A stretch of 5,257 nucleotides of DNA. It comes from DATFMH01 sp035267045. GTDB taxonomy: Bacteria; Bacteroidota; Rhodothermia; Balneolales; DATFMH01. The notes under the pieces were generated by a model. It was not told the DNA's origin. It ran no database searches and was given only the letters and a program-made list of their open reading frames with translations. The translations under genes were made by a program, and so were the position numbers. How positions within the stretch are numbered: the first letter of the stretch is position 1; every line of letters starts with the position of its first letter. The stretch lies in contig DATFMH010000105.1 in NCBI GenBank assembly GCA_035267045.1, positions 1 to 5,257 of the forward strand, written 5' to 3'. Positions 1 through 5,257 of the stretch are shown one piece after another.

Positions 1-1671
1 CAAGATAAAATCACTTTTTTATTGGGAATGAATGAAGGGGCTTTCCCTCGTCCGGTAAAAACTGATTTTTTGCGCTTCCGTTATCAAAAAGAATTTAATA
101 CGTTGTTGCGTGACCGATCGCCCGAATCATTTATGGAGGCCCGGCATCATTTACAGCGTCAACTCGATAATGCCCGGATATTTTATTTGTCACGTTACCG
201 TGTAGCCGGACAAAGTCAGGTTATCGGTTCCGCATTATGGCAGGATATAGCTCATATTTTTCACTATGAAGATGACGCAATTAAGGATAAATGGGCCTGG
301 AGAAAATTGCCCGGTGATATCATCACTTCGGAATATGAATGGCATAATTATCAGGCCGGGCAAGTGAATCAACCGGTTCATGATTGGTGGAGGACATCGC
401 AGGAGCATACACATCATCAGCTTGTGGCTGCCGTAGAGTGGGAGCGTTCGTATCGTAAATGCATGGGGATTTACGATGGTGTAATGCAGCCCGGGAATTT
501 GGGTTCAGAATTTCAAACACGTATTCAAAACCAGGTAGAAACCTGGTGGCAACGGAAGCTTTCAGGAGATGGCAGTTATCGTTCTTCAATCTCCCGCCTC
601 GATGAGTATGCCAACTCACCGCTGGAATATTTCTTCAACCGGGTATTACGGCTGCAACCATTGGCCCAGTATCATGATGATGCCGAATCGGATGTAAAAG
701 GCAGTATCCTGCATAAGATCCTTCAGGAATTTTACACGCCCGATTCCAGGTATGCACCGGCCAACGGCACTTTAGTTGATCCCGCTCGCGGGGATATCGG
801 TAAAGCCCAAAAAAGGATTGCGGAAATAGCCGATAATGTGTTGGATGAATACAGCGATCAGATGGGATATCCTGATTCGCCTTTCCCGGCTATTTTACGG
901 GAAAGTATGCTGCGTATTCTCAACGGTTTTCTTAAAAATGAACAATCTCAGCAGGATTTATTGAAAGAAGAAGTATGGGAAGAGATGCGCCCGGCAACTT
1001 TCCATTCCGGTTCTCCCTACACGATGGAATATCAGTGGGAAGTGCCGCTGGAGATGGACGGTATCGACGAACAGGTTGTTCTTAACGGTTTTATTGACCG
1101 TATCGATACCGATACGACCGGTAAGAGAGCAATCGTTTATGATTACAAATCAGGAAGTGGGGGGATAAAGCATTTTGATGAAGATATCATCAAAGGACTC
1201 AGTTTCCAATTACCGGTTTATGGCCATGCGCTGCTGGCAAACGGAGTTGATCGCTTTGCCGGCGCCTACTATTATCTGCCGGTTGACAGTGGTCAGAATA
1301 AGATAGAATGGAAAGGATTCATGGGAGATCTTGATTTTTATCGATCTGAAATGGTTTATAATCAGAGAGGTAAAAATAAATTGAAAAAAGAATACAGGGG
1401 ATTGATGCACATGAACGAAGTCAGAAGCTTCCTCGATGAGCTTTTAAACACCCGTGTGGCACAGATCATAACCCTGATTCGAAAGGGAGTCTTTAATCTC
1501 TCGGTGGTTGGGCAAAAGCCCTATTCGGATTTAAAGATGATAACCCGTTATAACCGCCAAATACAAAATGAGCGCAGACGCATTGAGACGGAACTGCAAA
1601 ATGCAGAACAGACGAAGAAGCGATATTATCTGCCCCTGGAAATGGATATGGAGGAAGGGGAATCGGCATGA
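1..1671 (+). CDS. addB: AddB-like subunit of an AddAB helicase-nuclease, C-terminal PD-(D/E)XK nuclease (5' partial)
   Basis: This is the 3' part of the gene: the frame is open at base 1 and gives 556 residues, numbered here from base 1. The TTG at 22 is an internal Leu codon, not a start. AddB proteins usually have about 1000-1170 residues, so roughly half is missing upstream. Residues 5-17 (ITFLLGMNEGAFP) match the GLNEGxFP motif of the AddB/RecC inactivated helicase fold. A motif VI-like helix follows around residues 46-75. The nuclease domain begins near residue 195 (SISRLDEYANSP) and contains H238 (GSILHK), D366 (GFIDRID), D381 and K383 (VYDYKSG), and Q403 with Y407 (FQLPVYGHAL), so catalysis is probably intact. 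Known role: one strand-cutting nuclease of AddAB, with Chi recognition in characterised members. The Fe-S cysteines are absent: S206, K506, S509 and T515 occupy their places, and C154 is the only cysteine. The gene overlaps addA by 4 bases. It could also be called a generic RecB-family nuclease, but the addA neighbour supports AddB. Confidence 0.85.
   Translation, partial: QDKITFLLGMNEGAFPRPVKTDFLRFRYQKEFNTLLRDRSPESFMEARHHLQRQLDNARIFYLSRYRVAGQSQVIGSALWQDIAHIFHYEDDAIKDKWAWRKLPGDIITSEYEWHNYQAGQVNQPVHDWWRTSQEHTHHQLVAAVEWERSYRKCMGIYDGVMQPGNLGSEFQTRIQNQVETWWQRKLSGDGSYRSSISRLDEYANSPLEYFFNRVLRLQPLAQYHDDAESDVKGSILHKILQEFYTPDSRYAPANGTLVDPARGDIGKAQKRIAEIADNVLDEYSDQMGYPDSPFPAILRESMLRILNGFLKNEQSQQDLLKEEVWEEMRPATFHSGSPYTMEYQWEVPLEMDGIDEQVVLNGFIDRIDTDTTGKRAIVYDYKSGSGGIKHFDEDIIKGLSFQLPVYGHALLANGVDRFAGAYYYLPVDSGQNKIEWKGFMGDLDFYRSEMVYNQRGKNKLKKEYRGLMHMNEVRSFLDELLNTRVAQIITLIRKGVFNLSVVGQKPYSDLKMITRYNRQIQNERRRIETELQNAEQTKKRYYLPLEMDMEEGESA
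1650..1660 (+). promoter_or_regulatory. Shine-Dalgarno-like site for addA inside the end of addB
   Basis: The purine run GGAGGAAGGGG ends 7 bases before the ATG at 1668, and its GGAGG core starts 18 bases before it. It also encodes the acidic tail of AddB (EEGE). It supports the ATG at 1668 as the addA start and suggests re-initiation or coupled translation. The run may partly be a by-product of Glu/Gly codons, so its use as a ribosome binding site is inferred. Confidence 0.6.
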
Positions 1672-4600
1672 GTAACAGCCTGGAACATATCACCAACACC
1701 CTCCAAAAAAGCCAGGGTAATATCATTCTCAAAGCGGGTGCCGGTACGGGTAAGACCTTTAATCTGACGGAGCGGGTTATCAGCCTGATCATCAATAAAC
1801 GCTGTCGTCTTGATCAGATTCTGGCAATGACTTTCACCGATTATGCGGCCGCCGAAATGCGTGAACGTATTTATAACCGGATCAGTAAAGCTTTGGAGGA
1901 TAAAGATTCTCTTTCACCCGACCTCATCGCTCATTTGCAAAGGGAAAAGCGGGAATTCGGTAAAAATTATATCTCCACTTTTCATTCCTTTTGCTCACGT
2001 ATCTTGCAGTATTACCCGGATGAGGCATCAGCTATAACGGTGAATATGATGCCGGAGGGGTTGTCAAATGAATCCTTTGGTAAACAAAAAACAGTTCGGC
2101 TTGAATCGGGTTTTGAGATCCTCGATGATTATAATGAAGCGATATTGATTCAGGATTGGAGAAAAGCGTTCTATCAGCTTTATAAAGAGCACGAGGGACT
2201 TCATAATCAGTTGCGAAGTATCAAACGACTGGATCTTGAGAAATTCATGAATACCGTGTCATCCAATATTCAGGATGAAGATTTGTTGAAACTGGCCAGA
2301 CTATCACACGGGGATTATTTGCAGGTTTTGCAAACGATTCAATCGAAACTGAAGATTGAAGTTGAAGAAAAGTATGAGACAGTCAAAAATATTATTAAAG
2401 GTCATCCTGAATGGTTTAAAAAAGAATTTTCATTAGAAAAAGATTCCTTCCTTACCGGTGGAAATGTGCTGACTAAATCGGGGACTATCAATAAGCGATC
2501 ATATGTTTCCAAAGACGGTAAAGAACCCATTAAAATGGAACTTGATCCCCTGACCAAAGAAGTATTCGATCACAATAACTTCGCAAAACTCATAGAAGAT
2601 TATCTAAATTCGACTACCCCTGGTGATATAAATAATAGCAGGGATAGCTCAGTATACAATCCGAATCACGAGGCCTATTGGAATCTTACCGAGATTGCCG
2701 AATTGAGTCTGCGCTGGAACCATTTTATGCGTTACCGGCGATTCCGGGAGCGTAAATTGGATTTCGATGATATCATCTGGCTGGCAGATAGGTTATTTGA
2801 GAATAATGATCAGGTTGCCGGGCAGCTCCGAAACCGTTTTAAGTACGTGTTAATTGACGAATTCCAGGATACGGATCAGCGTCAATGGAAAATTGTCAAA
2901 CAGTTGTCGCACTGGCTCGATGAGGGCAATGTTTTATTAGTGGGCGATATGAAACAGGCTATCTACCGTTTTAGAGGCGGTGATGTTACCATGATGCGTG
3001 TAGCTGAACAGGAATTGACGAAGAAAAACGGTGAACGTTTGACTTCCCTTGATCTCAATTATTCCTTCCGCTCCAATAAGACGGTAGTCGATTTCTGTAA
3101 CGATTTATTTCGTCACTGTTTTTCTCATGATACCGATGATATTTTGTATGAAGCTTCCTCACAGGATTTAAAAATACCACCACACGGATTATCTGAACGA
3201 GGGAGTCTGCCGGGTAAAATCACACTCATGAATTATTCAGCGCATGAATATGACAAACAGGATTATCTTGATGCGTATGAAGCCTTTTTTAAGGATGAAA
3301 AAGAACTATACCTGGAAGCCTTGAGAATCGCCCGGTTTCTACATGAAATCAGGGAGGGTAAACATGACGACGAATATGGGAAGATCCGGGAAAAATTATC
3401 AGCCAATGAGAAGGCGGTGGGAATTTTGTACCGAAGACGTAAATATCAGTATTTCATGGAACAGGCGCTTGATCTTTACAACCTGCCACATGCTATTTCA
3501 AGTGGACGCAATTTCTTTTCCCGGCAGGAGATCCTTGATTGTCATAATCTGCTTGCCTTTTTACTGGATGCTTTCGATGATATCGCCCTGACCGGTATTC
3601 TACGTTCTCCTTTTACCGGTTTATCGGATGCTGGTTTGTTGACGATACGTAATGTTATAGATTCCTATTATCCAAAATACAAAGCGTATTGGCCGGCTGT
3701 GAGTGATTATGAGAAATGGAATAATGATCATTTGCTGCCTGTTGATTCGCTTGCACTGTCGAAAATGATACCAATCCTGAAAGAATTAAGGGAATCATCT
3801 AAATATGTCCGTGTTTCAGATTTATTGGAACAAGCAATGCGTAAAACCAATTTCCTGAATGGGTATTTGGATCATCTGCAAGCCGAACAAAATGTATATA
3901 AGCTCATTGATATTATCCGGGATCTCGAGCTGAAAGAGCAGGGAAACCTGTTTGAGATCGTTGAATTTTTACGAACACAGATCGATCAGGATTCGGATGA
4001 AAAAGATGCGGAGCTACCCGATAGCGGGGCAATTCAGATCATGACCGTGCACGGTTCCAAGGGACTCGAATTTCCCATGGTTATTATTCCGGATCTGACG
4101 GCCAGCCTGAGTAATGGAGGACTGCAGATTTACGTTAGCCCGTCGGATGCCTATATTAATAATGAATTACCGTTATTGGCTTATAAATCAGAAGACAAAT
4201 ACAGCAAAGATAAAAACGAAGAGACGCAGTTTATCTTCGAACAATTAAAAGAGCAGAATAATAAACGGGATCTGGCAGAATTAAAACGTGTTTTATACGT
4301 GGCGTTAACCCGTGCACAAACCCATATCCTGATATCCGATACATCCAGCTATCCCAATATTCAAAATGCAAGTTCATCATTCAGTGGACTTCTCGGGGCC
4401 TGGATGAATGATGAAGGATCACAATATGACGAGCTTATAGATTTTTATCCGTTAAATAAGCAAGAGTTTGAGGAAATAAAACAGGTTGTGAGTGGGGAAA
4501 AACAAATTATCGATAATCGATATAGTGATGTATTAAAGAAATACTTGAATTCTGGCCAATTGGATAAGGCTATGCAACAGGCTAATATGGTCAGCCGGAA

Positions 4601-5222
4601 TGTATCTCAGGTCATTCATTCTGATAAGGAACAACGGCAACTGGAACAAATGACTGAGAATCCATGGAATAAAGTCAAAGCTGATCATGCCGGGACCATT
4701 ATTCACAAGCTTTTGGAGATGAGGCCGGTCCGTGATGGAGAAATTAACACATTGTTATATAATATTTTACGTAAAAATGGTTATGATAGTCAGGATAAGC
4801 GAGTCAGCGAAGACGCTAAACGAATTTTAATGCAAGCCCAAAAAGCCCGGAAGTGGCTGCGGACACACTACCCTAATCCACAAAATATCTATCATGAACT
4901 GGCATTCGAATGTCGGTTATCATTACATGGAGAAGCACAATACGTACGGGGAGTTATAGATTTGCTATTGCAGGATGAGAGTGGCTCCTGGCATTTAATT
5001 GATTTTAAAACGAATGCGGTTACCGGCGAAAAAGTGAATAATCTGGCCAAACTCGCCGGTTATGATAAACAGTTAAAGATCTATCAAAAAGCCATTGAAG
5101 AACTCACGGAAGGCGAGATAATAATCCGTGACGATTCAGCAAATCTCTTGTTTATATCACTTGATGAGATACAGACAGTTTCGTTAAAGAGTCTTAGTAG
5201 AAACGATTATAAGACGCATTGA
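1668..5222 (+). CDS. addA: AddA-like ATP-dependent helicase-nuclease (UvrD/Rep family with C-terminal PD-(D/E)XK nuclease)
   Basis: This complete gene encodes 1184 residues, close to RecB and slightly shorter than Bacillus AddA. The start is the ATG of an ATGA overlap with addB; no in-frame start lies between it and the TGA at 1584. Helicase motifs in order: Walker A AGAGTGKT (23-30, K29); Ia MTFTDYAAAEM (54-64); Ib STFHSFC (103-109); LDFDD (364-368); Walker B LIDEFQDT (395-402); III GDMKQAIYRFRGGD (426-439); IV LNYSFRS (463-469); V MTVHGSKGLEF (792-802); VI ELKRVLYVALTRA (871-883, R882). The C-terminal nuclease has H1013 (AGTIIHKLLE), D1098 (VRGVIDLL), D1112 and K1114 (LIDFKTN), and Q1135 with Y1139. 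Known role: 3'-5' translocation, unwinding and strand degradation at double-strand ends before RecA loading, in the cytoplasm with AddB. Oddities: no recognisable Q motif (as in RecB), and Ser466 where motif IV normally has Asn. The alternative name RecB is less likely, because the partner is a nuclease-bearing AddB rather than RecC. Confidence 0.92.
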   Translation: MSNSLEHITNTLQKSQGNIILKAGAGTGKTFNLTERVISLIINKRCRLDQILAMTFTDYAAAEMRERIYNRISKALEDKDSLSPDLIAHLQREKREFGKNYISTFHSFCSRILQYYPDEASAITVNMMPEGLSNESFGKQKTVRLESGFEILDDYNEAILIQDWRKAFYQLYKEHEGLHNQLRSIKRLDLEKFMNTVSSNIQDEDLLKLARLSHGDYLQVLQTIQSKLKIEVEEKYETVKNIIKGHPEWFKKEFSLEKDSFLTGGNVLTKSGTINKRSYVSKDGKEPIKMELDPLTKEVFDHNNFAKLIEDYLNSTTPGDINNSRDSSVYNPNHEAYWNLTEIAELSLRWNHFMRYRRFRERKLDFDDIIWLADRLFENNDQVAGQLRNRFKYVLIDEFQDTDQRQWKIVKQLSHWLDEGNVLLVGDMKQAIYRFRGGDVTMMRVAEQELTKKNGERLTSLDLNYSFRSNKTVVDFCNDLFRHCFSHDTDDILYEASSQDLKIPPHGLSERGSLPGKITLMNYSAHEYDKQDYLDAYEAFFKDEKELYLEALRIARFLHEIREGKHDDEYGKIREKLSANEKAVGILYRRRKYQYFMEQALDLYNLPHAISSGRNFFSRQEILDCHNLLAFLLDAFDDIALTGILRSPFTGLSDAGLLTIRNVIDSYYPKYKAYWPAVSDYEKWNNDHLLPVDSLALSKMIPILKELRESSKYVRVSDLLEQAMRKTNFLNGYLDHLQAEQNVYKLIDIIRDLELKEQGNLFEIVEFLRTQIDQDSDEKDAELPDSGAIQIMTVHGSKGLEFPMVIIPDLTASLSNGGLQIYVSPSDAYINNELPLLAYKSEDKYSKDKNEETQFIFEQLKEQNNKRDLAELKRVLYVALTRAQTHILISDTSSYPNIQNASSSFSGLLGAWMNDEGSQYDELIDFYPLNKQEFEEIKQVVSGEKQIIDNRYSDVLKKYLNSGQLDKAMQQANMVSRNVSQVIHSDKEQRQLEQMTENPWNKVKADHAGTIIHKLLEMRPVRDGEINTLLYNILRKNGYDSQDKRVSEDAKRILMQAQKARKWLRTHYPNPQNIYHELAFECRLSLHGEAQYVRGVIDLLLQDESGSWHLIDFKTNAVTGEKVNNLAKLAGYDKQLKIYQKAIEELTEGEIIIRDDSANLLFISLDEIQTVSLKSLSRNDYKTH

Positions 5223-5257
5223 ACGCGGATAATTGTCAGAATTTGGATTTACGGGAT
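5223..5257 (+). other. Non-coding tail after addA, possible edge of a GGAT-type degenerate repeat
   Basis: These 35 bases follow the addA stop and run to the window edge. There is no hairpin followed by a T-run, so no terminator is visible, and no start codon with a plausible ribosome site. GGAT occurs at 5227, 5245 and 5254, that is, with spacings of 18 and 9, and TTGGATTTACGGGAT resembles the GGATTTACAGGAT-like degenerate intergenic repeats I recall from FCB-group genomes. With so little sequence, the repeat assignment is speculative. Confidence 0.3.

Noticed and set aside
22..24. TTG at 22 as a start codon for the first gene
   Set aside because: The frame is open from base 1 and the residues before and after (ITFLLGMNEGAFP) belong to one conserved helicase-fold motif, so this is an internal Leu codon of a gene that begins outside the window.
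235..619. Two antisense open frames (60 and 98 codons) within the first gene
   Set aside because: They lie opposite clearly coding, family-conserved sequence, overlap each other in different frames, and show no recognisable domain or ribosome site.
1493..1795. Antisense open frame of 100 codons across the addB/addA junction
   Set aside because: It covers the AddB C-terminus and the AddA Walker A region, both conserved on the + strand. Its Pro/Leu-rich product looks like a shadow translation.
1843..2037. Alternative-frame + strand open frame within addA
   Set aside because: It overlaps conserved motifs Ia-Ib of the helicase in another frame and has no recognisable features of its own. The same holds for the 82-codon frame at 3343-3591.
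2766..2777. Perfect 12-base palindrome GATGATATCATC, as a possible operator
   Set aside because: It encodes the conserved D-D-I-I of the LDFDDII helicase motif deep inside addA, so codon constraint explains it.
4506..4517. Perfect palindrome ATTATCGATAAT
   Set aside because: It lies inside the addA linker before the nuclease domain. A single short AT-rich palindrome is expected by chance in 5 kb, and there is no associated promoter or repeat.

Overview
The window holds two long, tightly packed genes on the + strand that together look like an AddAB-type (RecBCD-equivalent) helicase-nuclease for double-strand-break end processing. Apart from a 35-base tail, all of it is coding.

Layout: (1) Bases 1-1671 are the 3' part of an addB-like gene, which is already open at base 1. 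It carries the end of an inactivated helicase-like region (GMNEGAFPR) and a complete C-terminal PD-(D/E)XK nuclease domain. (2) Bases 1668-5222 are a complete addA-like gene of 1184 codons with a full set of UvrD/Rep (SF1A) helicase motifs and its own C-terminal PD-(D/E)XK nuclease. The two genes share an ATGA stop/start overlap, and a purine-rich Shine-Dalgarno-like stretch lies just upstream of the addA start, so they are almost certainly co-transcribed and translationally coupled. (3) Bases 5223-5257 are non-coding sequence cut by the window edge. They contain GGAT motifs with a 9-base spacing that may be the edge of an intergenic repeat.

How they work together (family knowledge): AddA is the ATP-driven 3'-5' motor and its nuclease cuts one strand. 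AddB supplies a second nuclease and, in characterised members, reads Chi in its dead helicase domain. The product is a 3' single-stranded tail onto which RecA is loaded. Both nuclease active sites look intact here.

The most notable observation is that the AddB-like protein keeps its nuclease residues but lacks all four cysteines that hold the 4Fe-4S cluster in Bacillus-type AddB. The positions can still be recognised and read Ser, Lys, Ser and Thr. AddA is RecB-like in lacking a recognisable Q motif, and it has Ser instead of Asn in the motif IV core.

Organism: a bacterium with moderate GC, judged by eye. The divergent AddAB pair and the GGAT-type downstream sequence would fit a member of the wider FCB group (Bacteroidota and relatives such as Calditrichota, Balneolota or Marinimicrobia), but this is a low-confidence inference. 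There is no RNA gene, mobile element or CRISPR array. This is core DNA-repair sequence, and I see no previously undescribed system beyond the variations noted.
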